A stretch of 52,178 bases of DNA, taken from the NCBI GenBank assembly GCA_025449935.1, contig JANWIJ010000072.1, forward strand, positions 1 through 52,178, given 5' to 3'. Positions 40,915 through 51,097 of the stretch are shown here, one piece after another. Numbering within the stretch: position 1 is the first letter of the stretch; every line of letters starts with the position of its first letter. A program made the position numbers and the translations under genes. The stretch comes from Chitinophagaceae bacterium (GTDB lineage Bacteria; Bacteroidota; Bacteroidia; Chitinophagales; Chitinophagaceae). The notes under the pieces were generated by a model. The model was not told the DNA's origin and did not search any database. It saw only the letters and a program-made list of their open reading frames with translations.

Positions 40915-42354
40915 ATGTTTAACAAAAGGACCAGGATTAAAGAACTGCTGGCACAGGAACCGGCAGGACAGGAAGTAACGGTAATGGGTTGGGTACGAAC
41001 TTTCCGCAACAACCAGTTTATAGCGCTGAACGACGGCAGCACCAATAATAATATACAGGTGGTGGTGACGCTTGGAAGCCAGGACGATGATTTTTTGAAA
41101 CGAATCACCACATCTGCTTCCCTGAAAGTAACCGGCACTGTTGTTCCTTCATTGGGCAAAGGGCAAAGAATGGACCTGAACGCCACCCGGATTGAAATAC
41201 TGGGCGACAGCGATGCAGAGATCTATCCATTGCAACCCAAGAAACACAGCCTTGAATTTTTACGCGAGATTGCTCACCTGCGTTTTCGCACCAATACATT
41301 TGGTTCGGTGTTCCGTGTCCGTCATGCACTGGCATTTGCTATTCATAAATTTTTTAATGATAAGGGATTTGTCTACATGCATACACCTATCATTACTGCC
41401 AGCGATGCGGAAGGGGCCGGCGAAATGTTTAAAGTAACCACGTTGCCATTTGACGATACACCCCGGAATGAAGAAGGCGCCGTAAATTTCGCGGAAGATT
41501 TTTTCGGAAAGGCCACCAACCTGACGGTTAGCGGTCAACTGGAAGGAGAACTGGGTGCAACCGCATTTGGTGATATTTATACTTTTGGCCCCACGTTCCG
41601 GGCGGAGAACAGCAATACGACAAGACACCTGGCCGAATTCTGGATGATAGAACCGGAAATGGCGTTCTCAGACCTGGAGGATAATATGAACCTGGCTGAA
41701 GAGTTTATCCGGTATATCATTAGATATGCTATGGATAATAACCGGGAAGACCTGGAGTTCCTGGCACAACGATTAGCCGAAGAAGAAAAACAATTACCCC
41801 AGGAAAAGCGGGGAGAATTAGGGCTGATTGAAAAACTGGAATTTGTACTTAACAATGATTTTGAACGCATCACTTATACGGAAGCGATTGATATTTTAAG
41901 AGAAAGCAACTATAACAAGAAAAAGAAATTCCAATATCCTATTACCGGCTGGGGCATGGACCTGCAGAGCGAGCATGAAAGATACCTGGTAGAGAAGCAT
42001 TTTAAAAAACCGGTCATACTTTCCAATTACCCCAAGGAAATAAAAGCCTTTTACATGCGGCAGAACGAAGACGGGAAAACGGTGGCCGCCATGGATATCC
42101 TTGCTCCGGGGATCGGGGAGATTGTGGGGGGATCACAGCGGGAGGAACGGTTCGAAAAATTACTCAGCCGCATGAAGGACATGCATATTCCCGAGGAAGA
42201 ACTCTGGTGGTACCTGGATACAAGACGCTTCGGTACCGTTCCCCATGCGGGGTTTGGGCTTGGGTTTGAAAGGATGGTCCAGTTTGTAACCGGGATGACG
42301 AATATCCGCGATGTAATTGCTTTTCCCCGGACACCGGGAAGCGCGGAGTTTTAG
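40915..42354 (+). CDS. asnS: Asparaginyl-tRNA synthetase
   Basis: A 479-residue class IIb synthetase. The OB-fold anticodon-binding part starts [21 protein letters not shown], and the catalytic part has the class II motif 2 region [22 protein letters not shown] and motif 3 [13 protein letters not shown]. It charges tRNA-Asn in the cytoplasm. The start is placed at 40915 ([12 protein letters not shown]), where homologues begin; an in-frame ATG at 40747 would add 56 residues without family support and read through two hairpins. It is divergent from rho. A weak hairpin CATG...CATG with a T-run follows the stop near 42375. Confidence 0.95.
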   Translation: MFNKRTRIKELLAQEPAGQEVTVMGWVRTFRNNQFIALNDGSTNNNIQVVVTLGSQDDDFLKRITTSASLKVTGTVVPSLGKGQRMDLNATRIEILGDSDAEIYPLQPKKHSLEFLREIAHLRFRTNTFGSVFRVRHALAFAIHKFFNDKGFVYMHTPIITASDAEGAGEMFKVTTLPFDDTPRNEEGAVNFAEDFFGKATNLTVSGQLEGELGATAFGDIYTFGPTFRAENSNTTRHLAEFWMIEPEMAFSDLEDNMNLAEEFIRYIIRYAMDNNREDLEFLAQRLAEEEKQLPQEKRGELGLIEKLEFVLNNDFERITYTEAIDILRESNYNKKKKFQYPITGWGMDLQSEHERYLVEKHFKKPVILSNYPKEIKAFYMRQNEDGKTVAAMDILAPGIGEIVGGSQREERFEKLLSRMKDMHIPEEELWWYLDTRRFGTVPHAGFGLGFERMVQFVTGMTNIRDVIAFPRTPGSAEF

Positions 42355-42476
42355 GCTTTATTATTCCGGCAGGGCATGCAAAAAAACTTTCATGTGTTTT
42401 TTTATATACCCATTGCGGGGTATTGAATGAATCATAATAATGCCTTAACTTTCCAATACACCAACTAAACTTCTTT

Positions 42477-43280
42477 ATGAAACGCATCATCCTGGTACCG
42501 GCATTAATCCTCATATCTATAGCGGGATTTACACAAGCAGAGACCGAGAAACTTTTCACTGCCGTTAAAGACAATGACCTTGCCGCGGTGAAACAGCTTG
42601 TAGCAAAAGGAGCGAATGTAAATGCCACCGACAGTAACCAGGCAACTGTCTTAATGTGGGCAGCCTATAAATCTGATCTGCCGGCCGTTCAATACCTGGT
42701 TAGCAAAGGGGCGGATGCTAAGAAGAAAGGCGTAATTTACCTGAATGCAGAAAAAACCGGTTATTATGGAAACCTCCTTGGAATTGCAGCCGGGGAAGGC
42801 AAGCTGGATATCCTGAAATTCCTGGTGGAAACCAGTAAAATTGATCTTGAAGACAAGGAGTATGATCCTGAAGCAAAATCGGATGCAGGCTGGACGGCTT
42901 TGCAATGGGCGGGATCAAACGGGCACACGGCCGTAACAGAATACCTGATAAAAAAAGGCGCCAACGTGAATGCGAATCATACTCCGGACAGGGGAACCCC
43001 CTTAAGTTACGCGATGCAAAATGCAAAATTTGATGTCGCCACCCTGCTGGTAAAAAACGGTGCCGATGTTAACCTTAAGGATAATAACGGCGTTGCCCCG
43101 TTAATGTATGCTGTTGTGCATAATAGCCTTGAAATGGTCATTTTTCTCTGGCAAAATAAAGCGGAACTGAATGCTGCTGCCAATAATGGCGCCACGGCAC
43201 TCAATCTTGCCACGCAGAGGGGATATACCGGTATCGCTGACTTTCTTAAAAATCCAACAGAACCCCCAAAGAGACAGTAG
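42477..43280 (+). CDS. Secreted ankyrin-repeat protein
   Basis: A 267-residue protein with signal peptide (MKRIILVPALILISIAGFTQ). Six or so ankyrin repeats follow. Clear examples are DLAAVKQLVAKGANVNATD, GWTALQWAGSNGHTAVTEYLIKKG (shown in part), KFDVATLLVKNGADVNLKDN and AALNLATQRGYTG-type ends. Ankyrin repeats bind proteins; exported versions in bacteria often protect or inhibit partners in the periplasm. It lies upstream of the CHAT fossil and two TPR-CHAT genes in the same direction, 242 bp away. Whether it is their partner is speculative. No catalytic domain is present. Confidence 0.88.
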   Translation: MKRIILVPALILISIAGFTQAETEKLFTAVKDNDLAAVKQLVAKGANVNATDSNQATVLMWAAYKSDLPAVQYLVSKGADAKKKGVIYLNAEKTGYYGNLLGIAAGEGKLDILKFLVETSKIDLEDKEYDPEAKSDAGWTALQWAGSNGHTAVTEYLIKKGANVNANHTPDRGTPLSYAMQNAKFDVATLLVKNGADVNLKDNNGVAPLMYAVVHNSLEMVIFLWQNKAELNAAANNGATALNLATQRGYTGIADFLKNPTEPPKRQ

Positions 43281-43345
43281 AACCCATTACTTCTTATTAT
43301 TATAATTACCGGGTGAAGTGTCAGGCAATTAACATAGCCCTTATC

Positions 43346-43413
43346 CAGGCGTGACTGACACTGGGAAAAAAATTTCTCCCTTTTTAATGGGCGGCAGTGT
43401 GCTGGTGGAGTTA
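43346..43413 (+). pseudogene. Fossil of the 3' end of a third CHAT gene
   Basis: The stretch aligns by eye with the last codons of the TPR-CHAT gene that ends at 46624. CTTTTTAATGGGCGGCA and GTGCTGGTGGAGT are nearly the same as CTTTTTACTGGGCGGCA and GTGCTGGTGGAGT there, with a two-base deletion and scattered changes. In the intact protein this part encodes PPFYWAAFVLVE. The reading frame is broken and no upstream CHAT sequence remains. It sits 110 bp before the first intact CHAT gene. Confidence 0.65.
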
Positions 43414-43522
43414 ATCTTATCAGCGAATAAGTTCACTTCAGCCTCCCATCAGAATTATATTGATTACCTGTGCAGGCATCAAATTATAAAGTGTAACTTC
43501 CTAGAACACCATTTTTTTCACC

Positions 43523-46500
43523 GTGAGAAAAGTATTCCTGTCTGCGCTATTATTCCTGCTGGGGTCTTCCGCGTTTTCCCAAAACTGGATGGATCTTTAT
43601 AAGCAGGTGATGAAGCATATACAACAAGGAGAATACCAAACCGCTATCCCCATTGCTGAGAAGGCAATGGAAATTGCCAAAAGGGATTCGGGTGAATTGC
43701 ATCTTGTTTATGCGGGGTCGGTAAATATAATGGGCGTTTTGTATTACTATACCGGCAAATATGAAAAGGCCGAATCAATGTATCTTCTCGCCAAAGATTT
43801 ACGTAAGAAAATATTCGGAGAAAATCACCCGGAGTATCTTGTTACACTGAATAACCTGGCAGCGTTGTATAAAGACATTGGGAAGTACAGCGAAGCAGAA
43901 AAATTGCACCTGCAGGTCATTGAGGCACGGAAAAAAATACTGGGTGAAGCCCATCCTGAATATGGACGAAGCCTTATTAACCTGGCTATTTTGTACAAAG
44001 ACCTTGATAAGTATGAAAAAGCGGAGAAGCTATTTATACAAGGCACGGAAATCCTGGTAAAAACCCTCGGAGAAGACCACGCTGATGTGGGAAACTGCCT
44101 GAACAACCTGGCAGTGCTATATGATAAGTTGACCTTTTACCAGAAAGCTGAACCATTGTTACTTCGGGCGAAAAATATCCGGGAAAAGCAGTTAGGCAAA
44201 AATCACCCGCTCTATGCCCAGAGCCTGAATAACGTGGCAGAATTATATGTGACCATGGGGCGCTATGAAGAAGTGGAACCCATGTACCGCCAGGCGCTGG
44301 ACATCAGGCGAAAAGTTTTCGGAACGGATCACCCGGAATATGTGCAAAGCCTGAATAATCTCGCCAATTACTATATTATTTTAGGTCAGTTTGAAAAAGC
44401 AGAGCCTTTACTGGCAGAAGGCAGGGATATTCTCAAGCGGGTGTTGGGAGAGAATTCCCAGGAATATGCCGCTTGCCTGAACAGCCTGGCCTATTTATAC
44501 AAAAGTCTTGCAAAATTTGAAAATGCCGAAATGCTGATGGTCCAGGCAGCAGCGATATGGAAAAAAATACTGGGTGAATGGCACCCGGATTATGCCAGTG
44601 CGCTAAGTAATCTATCGATCTTGTATACTGCGTTGGGTTACTTTGAAAAAGCAGAACCATTTTACCTCAAAGCAATTGAAATTCAAAAAAAATCATCAGC
44701 AGGTATTAATATTGGTTTGGCGCAAAGTCTTTTCAATTTGGCAGGAATGCAGGGTTTAGTTAAAAAGTACGGAAAGGCCGATTCATTATTCAAAGAATCA
44801 GGAGAAATTTTCGGAAAGTTACTGGGCGAAAATCATCCATCTTTTGCAGGCAGCCTGAATGAAAGAGCTAAACTTTATATGATAATGGGGCAATATGCGA
44901 AAGCCGAACCAGTATTGCTCCAGTCTTCGGGTATCATCCTGCAAAATGCCAGAAGAATTTTTACAACCTTGTCTGAAAAAGAAAGAATAAATTACCTGGC
45001 CCGAAATATTCTGCTGATAGACGACAATGGAAATCTTTTGTCCAAATATCCCCTTGCATCCCCGGCTGCTCAAATTAATAGCTACAACCTGCAACTTTAC
45101 TTAAAAGCGGTCAGCCTGGCAGATTCAAGAATCAGGCTCGAGGCGCTGCAAAATACCAGCGATACTTCACTCCGGCATCTATATGTGCTTTGGCAGACTG
45201 AAAAAAATATGCTGGCCAGGCAATATGCGTTACCGGTTACACAAAGGATAAAGAATTTGGATAGCGTAGAGGCCGGGGCAGAGAAAATCGAAAAGGAGCT
45301 TTATCGTATATCCGCTACGTTCCGAAACCTCCAGTCAACCTTCAATGTTTCTGTTCCTGATGTTCAAAAAAAACTGGGTCAGGATGAAGCTGCTGTAGAG
45401 TTTATCCGGTTCAGGTACCGGGGAAACAACGACACGATAAATGTTTTATACGCCGCAAGCCTTTTGAAAAAAGATGATGTGGCCCCACAGTTTATTCCAT
45501 TATTTGAAGAAAAAGAACTTGAAAGTATTTTGAGCGGTGCGGGTAAAACATCAGCTGCCATGGTTAGCAGTTTGTACAGGATGCCCGGCGCCGGCAATAA
45601 GCCAGCTTCTTCCCATGGCCAGGAGCTGTATAAACTAATCTGGCAACCACTGGAACCATACCTGAAAGGAATACGGAAAATTTCTTACTCCCCCGCCGGT
45701 AAGCTGTATGGTATCGCTTTTCATGCACTACCTGTAGATGGTACCAACTTATTAATAGATAAGTATCAATTGAATCAATATACCAGCACCCGGCAGGTGG
45801 CTCTGAAAAAGGAAAACGGGGATGTCAGGCCGGAAAATTTAGTTTTATTCGGCGATGCAAGGTTTTCAATGGACAGCCTGGAGCTGGCGGTTTTGAAAGA
45901 TCGAAAACGACCGGATAGTGGTCAGTTGGGCGCAGTATATATTCCATCAACAAGAGGTATTTATGGCAACTCATGGCCCAATTTGCCGGGTACGGCAGAA
46001 GAAGTTAACAAAATCAGAGTGTTATTTGACAGGCATAAAATTACCACCGAATCATTTGTTAAAGCAAAAGCGACTGAAGAAAAACTGAAAGCTCTTAGCG
46101 GCAACTCCCCGCAAATATTGCATATCGCCACACATGGTTTCTTTCTTCCTGAACCCGATGAAAACCAAAAGCAAAATGTATCCGGCGGCCAGAATACCTA
46201 CACGCTTGCAAATGACCCTTTGTTGAGAAGCGGTCTCATTCTTTCCGGTGGCAATTATGCCTGGAGTGGTAAAACGCCTGTTGGGGGAGTGGAGGATGGC
46301 ATCGCCACGGCATACGAAATCTCACAACTTAATCTAAGTAACACGGAGCTGGTTGTGCTCAGCGCCTGTGAAACGGCCCTGGGTGATGTAAAAGGAAGTG
46401 AAGGCGTGTTTGGTTTGCAAAGGGCATTCAAAATGGCGGGAGTAAAAAAAATGATTGTAAGTCTTTGGAAAGTTCCCGATAAGGAAACGGTCGAACTCAT

Positions 46501-46624
46501 GACCAGCTTTTATGGTTATTGGCTAAGGGGAAAAACGATTAACGATGCCCTTGCACAGGCACAGGCGGATATGCGGAAAAAATATCCTCCTTTTTACTGG
46601 GCGGCATTTGTGCTGGTGGAGTGA
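43523..46624 (+). CDS. Secreted TPR-CHAT protein 1 (caspase-fold protease)
   Basis: A 1033-residue protein starting at GTG 43523, chosen because the signal peptide (MRKVFLSALLFLLGSSAFSQ) begins exactly there. About ten 42-residue kinesin-light-chain-type TPRs follow (25 to about 460), with units such as GENHPEYLVTLNNLAALY. A helical linker follows, then a C-terminal CHAT domain with LYGIAFHALP, HIATHGFF (His871) and LSACETALGD (Cys949), the caspase-type dyad, and the end WAAFVLVE. CHAT proteases are usually activated through attached sensor repeats; the signal peptide here points to the periplasm or surface. It is followed after 75 bp by a paralogue with the same plan. Confidence 0.9.
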   Translation: MRKVFLSALLFLLGSSAFSQNWMDLYKQVMKHIQQGEYQTAIPIAEKAMEIAKRDSGELHLVYAGSVNIMGVLYYYTGKYEKAESMYLLAKDLRKKIFGENHPEYLVTLNNLAALYKDIGKYSEAEKLHLQVIEARKKILGEAHPEYGRSLINLAILYKDLDKYEKAEKLFIQGTEILVKTLGEDHADVGNCLNNLAVLYDKLTFYQKAEPLLLRAKNIREKQLGKNHPLYAQSLNNVAELYVTMGRYEEVEPMYRQALDIRRKVFGTDHPEYVQSLNNLANYYIILGQFEKAEPLLAEGRDILKRVLGENSQEYAACLNSLAYLYKSLAKFENAEMLMVQAAAIWKKILGEWHPDYASALSNLSILYTALGYFEKAEPFYLKAIEIQKKSSAGINIGLAQSLFNLAGMQGLVKKYGKADSLFKESGEIFGKLLGENHPSFAGSLNERAKLYMIMGQYAKAEPVLLQSSGIILQNARRIFTTLSEKERINYLARNILLIDDNGNLLSKYPLASPAAQINSYNLQLYLKAVSLADSRIRLEALQNTSDTSLRHLYVLWQTEKNMLARQYALPVTQRIKNLDSVEAGAEKIEKELYRISATFRNLQSTFNVSVPDVQKKLGQDEAAVEFIRFRYRGNNDTINVLYAASLLKKDDVAPQFIPLFEEKELESILSGAGKTSAAMVSSLYRMPGAGNKPASSHGQELYKLIWQPLEPYLKGIRKISYSPAGKLYGIAFHALPVDGTNLLIDKYQLNQYTSTRQVALKKENGDVRPENLVLFGDARFSMDSLELAVLKDRKRPDSGQLGAVYIPSTRGIYGNSWPNLPGTAEEVNKIRVLFDRHKITTESFVKAKATEEKLKALSGNSPQILHIATHGFFLPEPDENQKQNVSGGQNTYTLANDPLLRSGLILSGGNYAWSGKTPVGGVEDGIATAYEISQLNLSNTELVVLSACETALGDVKGSEGVFGLQRAFKMAGVKKMIVSLWKVPDKETVELMTSFYGYWLRGKTINDALAQAQADMRKKYPPFYWAAFVLVE

Positions 46625-46699
46625 TTTCAACATTCTTTTTACCAGGTCATAGCAGAAAAGATTGTGTAAATTAACGGTACCAATCAACCAAACCCTGCT

Positions 46700-49534
46700 A
46701 TGAAATTCATCCTGGTTTCATGCATTTTCTTTTTTTCCCTGCAGGCCAGGTCGCAGGACCTGACCGACCTGGTGCTGGAAGCCGGTCAGTTGTTTCAAAA
46801 AGGAGAATATGAAAAAGCAATCCCCCTGGCAGAAAAGGCAGTAGCTGAGATCGAAAAGATCATGGGGCGGGATAACATGTTTTACCGTGGTATGCTAACC
46901 GTCCAGGCCTACAGTTACTCAAAAACATTCCGCTACGATAAAGCTGAACCCTTATACATACAACTTTGCGAGCTGCATAAGAATTCTTCTGATCCCGAAA
47001 AAGAACAGCACTATTCCACCTGCCTGAATAACCTGGCCAATTTATACAATGACATGGGTCTCTATTATAAAGCAGAACCCATCATGATTCTATCAAAGGA
47101 TATCACAAAGCAGCTATTCGGGGAAAACGATTCGGCTTATACCTACAGCCTCAATAACCTGGCAGCCCTGTATCATTCTACCGGCCAATACCAAAAAGCG
47201 GAGCCCTTGTATATACAGGCCAGGGAAATACGGAAAAAAGTCTACGGGGAGAATCATCATTCCTATGCGACCAGCCTGAACAACCTGGGTACGCTTTACC
47301 TGGAAATGGGTCAATCGGGAAAAGCCGAGCCGCTTTTCATCCAGGCCCGGGACATATGGAAGAGGACAGAGGGCGAGTCGGGTGCCGATTATGCCATGTG
47401 CCTGAATAACCTGGCGTCCTTATACGAAGGGCTGGAACAATATCAAAAAGCTGAACCGCTGTACAATCAATCCAAAGAGATCAGGAAACGATTATTTGGT
47501 GAAACGCACCCCGACTATGCGATGAGTCTGAATAACCTGGCCAGTATGTATGCCAAAATGGGGCAGTATAAGAAATCGGAAGTGTTGATCGTACAGGCCA
47601 AGAACACCTGGAAAAATGTGCTGGGTGAAAACCACCCTAATTACGCGACAAGTATAAACAACCTCGCCGCCCTGTACCGGAAAAGCCAGGCACAGTATGA
47701 GCAGGCGGAGCTTTTATATAAACAGGCTATTGACCTCAGGAAAAAAATTCTTGGTCCTTCACACCCTCTTTGTGCCGATTCTGAAAATGACCTGGCCCTG
47801 CTATATTCAAATATGCGTCAATATGCCAAAGGCGAGCCATACCTGCTAACCAGCAGCAAACTGGTATTGCAGAATATGTTGAACACATTCACAATACTTT
47901 CAGAAAAGGAAAAGGGTAACTATCTCAATTATAATTTTGTCATCACAGAATCAAACAATAGTTTTTTATATAACTACCCCGCCGCTTCACCGGCCCTGAT
48001 AAAAAGCTGTTACAACCTGCAGCTCGGATTCAAATCCGTATCGCTTTCAGATACCCGCAATATGCTCGAATCCGTCAGGAATATGAAGGACACTACTATA
48101 CAAAGAATATTTAACGCCTGGCAAAGCAATAAGGTCTTACTGACCAAACAATACGCCCTGCCGCTCAGCAGCCGGATGCCTGGATTAAAAAGGACCGAGG
48201 AAGAAACTGAATCACTGGAAAAAGAACTGAACCGCCGCTCCTCCGTTTTCCGAAACCAGCAACAGGCACTGAAAGTATCAGCCGAAAATGTGAGCAACAG
48301 CCTGGATACAGATGAAGCTGCGATAGAATTTGTCCGCTTCAGGCTATACAAAAGCAACTGGACCGACAGCGTTATCTATGCGGCATACATACTCCGGAAA
48401 AAAGACAGCATTCCAACCTTTGTCAGGCTTTTTGAAGAAAAACAACTGGAAAAACTTTATAGCCGGAAAGGGAAAACCGCGACCGTATTGGCAAGGAATC
48501 TTTACACAGGAATTGATTCGGTAAAAAAAATCAAACCTACACCCGGAGATAGTTTGTTTATGCTGGTTTGGCAACCACTGGAACGATACCTGGAAGGAAT
48601 AAAAAAGATATCCTATTCACCGGCAGGCAAGTTGTACGGGATCGCTTTTCATGCCCTTCCCTGTGGACCTGATCAGCTCTTGATTGATAAATACCAGTTG
48701 CAGCAATATGTAAGTACCCGGCAAATAGCCCTGCGTGTGCAGGAAGATTTTATGAAGCCCGGGGATATTGTTTTGTTTGGCAACCCCAGTTTTACAATGG
48801 ACAGTTCAGCCATATCCAGGCAACGGAAGAGCCAATTCCTCTCCAGTACTATTCCGGCGGATAGGGGAACCCGTGGCTGGCTCTGGCAGGAGTTGCCCGG
48901 CACTGCAGAAGAAATAAAGATCATCAATGATCTTTTCTTGCAGAACAATATCCAGACAAGCATGTTTACAAAAGCGGAAGCTTCTGAAGAAAACCTGAAA
49001 GCATTCGGGGGCCGGTCGCCGCATGTTATGCATATCGCTACACATGGTTTCTTTCTGCCTGAGCCGGATAAACAATTAATCAATGCCAGGCCAGACCAGG
49101 CTTTCAGTTATTCCCTGGCAGACGATCCCCTTCTCCGCAGTGGTTTGATTTTAGCCGGTGGTAATTATGCCTGGAGCGGAAAAAAACCCGTTGAAGGTGT
49201 GGAGGATGGTGTAGCGACTGCATATGAAATTGCCCAGCTGAATTTAAGCCGAACCGCATTGGTTTCTTTGAGTGCCTGCGAGACAGGACTTGGAGATATA
49301 CAGGGCAGTGAAGGCGTTTTTGGTTTACAAAGGTCGTTTAAAATGGCCGGGGTTAATAAAATGCTGGTCAGCCTCTGGCAGGTGCCGGATAAAGAAACAG
49401 TGGAGCTTATGACTTCTTTTTATTCTTACTGGCTGGGTGGTAAATCCATTTCAGCCTCTTTTTACCAGGCCCAGGGTGAAATGAGAAGAAAATATCCTCC
49501 CTATTACTGGGCAGCGTTCGTGCTGGTTGAGTAA
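46700..49534 (+). CDS. Secreted TPR-CHAT protein 2 (caspase-fold protease)
   Basis: A 944-residue paralogue of the preceding gene product. It has signal peptide MKFILVSCIFFFSLQARSQ, about eight TPRs (25 to about 370; for example GENHPNYATSINNLAALY), a linker with LPLSSRMPGL, and a CHAT domain with the same LYGIAFHALP, HIATHGFF (His782) and LSACETGLGD (Cys860). The end WAAFVLVE is identical. It is shorter than its neighbour by about two TPR units. Both dyads are intact, so both should be active proteases, possibly with different recognition surfaces. The gene ends 22 bp before the convergent Usp gene. No substrate such as a gasdermin is visible nearby. Confidence 0.9.
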   Translation: MKFILVSCIFFFSLQARSQDLTDLVLEAGQLFQKGEYEKAIPLAEKAVAEIEKIMGRDNMFYRGMLTVQAYSYSKTFRYDKAEPLYIQLCELHKNSSDPEKEQHYSTCLNNLANLYNDMGLYYKAEPIMILSKDITKQLFGENDSAYTYSLNNLAALYHSTGQYQKAEPLYIQAREIRKKVYGENHHSYATSLNNLGTLYLEMGQSGKAEPLFIQARDIWKRTEGESGADYAMCLNNLASLYEGLEQYQKAEPLYNQSKEIRKRLFGETHPDYAMSLNNLASMYAKMGQYKKSEVLIVQAKNTWKNVLGENHPNYATSINNLAALYRKSQAQYEQAELLYKQAIDLRKKILGPSHPLCADSENDLALLYSNMRQYAKGEPYLLTSSKLVLQNMLNTFTILSEKEKGNYLNYNFVITESNNSFLYNYPAASPALIKSCYNLQLGFKSVSLSDTRNMLESVRNMKDTTIQRIFNAWQSNKVLLTKQYALPLSSRMPGLKRTEEETESLEKELNRRSSVFRNQQQALKVSAENVSNSLDTDEAAIEFVRFRLYKSNWTDSVIYAAYILRKKDSIPTFVRLFEEKQLEKLYSRKGKTATVLARNLYTGIDSVKKIKPTPGDSLFMLVWQPLERYLEGIKKISYSPAGKLYGIAFHALPCGPDQLLIDKYQLQQYVSTRQIALRVQEDFMKPGDIVLFGNPSFTMDSSAISRQRKSQFLSSTIPADRGTRGWLWQELPGTAEEIKIINDLFLQNNIQTSMFTKAEASEENLKAFGGRSPHVMHIATHGFFLPEPDKQLINARPDQAFSYSLADDPLLRSGLILAGGNYAWSGKKPVEGVEDGVATAYEIAQLNLSRTALVSLSACETGLGDIQGSEGVFGLQRSFKMAGVNKMLVSLWQVPDKETVELMTSFYSYWLGGKSISASFYQAQGEMRRKYPPYYWAAFVLVE

Positions 49535-49556
49535 TGAAGAAGTCTTTTCAGCATCG

Positions 49557-50381
49557 CTATTCATGCACACACATCACCGGGATATGCGCTTCAAAAACCA
49601 GCTGTTTGGTAGAGCTGGGTTTAAAAATTCCTTCCAGTAATTTATGTTTTTTGGGAATGGTGATGATGAGGTCAAGGTTATTCTTTTCAGCAAATTCATT
49701 GATACCGTCTTCCACGTCTGCATGTTCTATAAAATGGTATGCAGGTTTAAACTCGCTGAATAACGTGTGCAATAAGGCAGATTGCTCCGGCGTACCGGGT
49801 TTAAAATGCCGGTCTTCATGATCTACATTCAAAATATGTAACTCAGCATTAAAAGCAGCCAGGAATTCCTTTATGAGGTGGGCCGGTGTTGTTTGAACAT
49901 CTTTAAAATCACAGGCCAACCCGATTTTCTTAATACCGGTGCCAAATATTTTTCCCGGTGGAACACATATCACGGGCCATGAAAGATGGCGGATGGCTGT
50001 GAGGGTTGTACTCCCAAACAATACCCTGTCAAGCCCCGAATGGCCTTTGGTCCCCATGACTACGGCAAAGGGTTTTACTTCCGAACATAAATTTTCCAGT
50101 TCATCTACAGTGTTACCCAGGCTGGTTTTTGTATATATTTTAATTGAGCCGGAAGTGATATGCTCCACTTCTTTTTTTAATAAGGCCATTCTTTCTTCTG
50201 CTCCTTTCTGCAATTCTTCTACCGAAACCAATACCAGCGGAACATCGGTGTAACTGATGGGTATCTGGTACGCATGGAAAAGCAAGATATCTGCCTGCGT
50301 GGATATTGCCATATCAATTCCATAATGCAGTGCATTTGTCGCCACTGGCGAAAAATCGGTCGGGATGATAATTGTTTTCAT
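49557..50381 (-). CDS. Universal stress protein, two Usp domains
   Basis: A 274-residue protein with two tandem UspA domains. The first begins MKTIIIPTDFSPVATNALHYG and has the ATP-binding GTKGHSGLDRVLFGSTT (G-x2-G-x9-G-S/T). The second begins KIGLACDFKDVQTTPAHL and lacks a complete glycine motif (IITIPKKHKLLEGIFKPSS), a degeneration that is common in Bacteroidota two-domain Usps. Usps support survival under starvation and stress; binding of ATP by the first domain is expected. It is transcribed away from an ExbD-like gene; a short GTATC...GATAC inverted repeat (50402-50418) lies in the gap and could bind a regulator. Confidence 0.92.
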   Translation of the reverse strand: MKTIIIPTDFSPVATNALHYGIDMAISTQADILLFHAYQIPISYTDVPLVLVSVEELQKGAEERMALLKKEVEHITSGSIKIYTKTSLGNTVDELENLCSEVKPFAVVMGTKGHSGLDRVLFGSTTLTAIRHLSWPVICVPPGKIFGTGIKKIGLACDFKDVQTTPAHLIKEFLAAFNAELHILNVDHEDRHFKPGTPEQSALLHTLFSEFKPAYHFIEHADVEDGINEFAEKNNLDLIITIPKKHKLLEGIFKPSSTKQLVFEAHIPVMCVHE

Positions 50382-50501
50382 TGCAAAAAATTATACCTAA
50401 AAGTATCAAGAATGATACCCGATTGACATGAGACTGGTCAGGAATCTAAATGACTTTCTTATGGATTTGATACTCAGCAGCATCTACAATGAAAAATACA
50501 A

Positions 50502-51044
50502 ATGACCAATCATCATCTTCAAACAGCCCGGAAACACAGGCCAGGTATTAACCAAAAACCCAAATCCAGTCCCGCTATTGATATGACCCCCATGGTGGAT
50601 CTTGGGTTCCTTCTGATTGCTTTTTTTGTTGTTACAGCAGAACTTACGCGGCCTGCTTCGATGAATTTAGCTATGCCGGTGGATGGGCCTCCTTCAGAAC
50701 TCGCCGATTCAAATACCCTGACTTTCCTGCTGGATAAACAGGATAGGATCTATTATTACCAGGGCGGATGGAAAAAGGCAAAAAAGACAGCCGCTATTTT
50801 CAGAACAGACTACTCTGCCCGCGGCCTCAGGAAAGTAATAACTAACAGGCAGCGGGATCTTGATGCTGTTAATAGAAATACGGGACACAACGAACTCATG
50901 TTGCTGATTAAAGCTTCAACGGGGGCTTCCTACAGGAATGTAGTGGATATCCTGGACGAGGCAACTATTAACGTGGTAAGAAAGTATGCCCTTGTTCCGC
51001 TTTCTCCCGGCGAAACCGATTGGTTAAAGCGTGCAGGGGAGTAG
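50502..51044 (+). CDS. ExbD/TolR-family biopolymer transport protein
   Basis: A 180-residue protein with a short basic N-terminus (about 25 residues), one membrane helix DLGFLLIAFFVVTAEL preceded by IDMTPMVD, whose Asp is the conserved proton-path residue, and a periplasmic domain ending at about 175. This is the layout of ExbD/TolR, which with ExbB/TolQ uses the proton gradient to energise outer-membrane transport or envelope maintenance. No ExbB or TonB gene is adjacent, so it is an orphan copy that would have to pair with a subunit encoded elsewhere. The start was kept at 50502; an upstream ATG at 50489 is in another frame. Confidence 0.88.
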   Translation: MTNHHLQTARKHRPGINQKPKSSPAIDMTPMVDLGFLLIAFFVVTAELTRPASMNLAMPVDGPPSELADSNTLTFLLDKQDRIYYYQGGWKKAKKTAAIFRTDYSARGLRKVITNRQRDLDAVNRNTGHNELMLLIKASTGASYRNVVDILDEATINVVRKYALVPLSPGETDWLKRAGE

Positions 51045-51097
51045 TCTTATTGCAGCTGATACTATTTGATTTATATTACAGGCATAGTTTGTAAACT

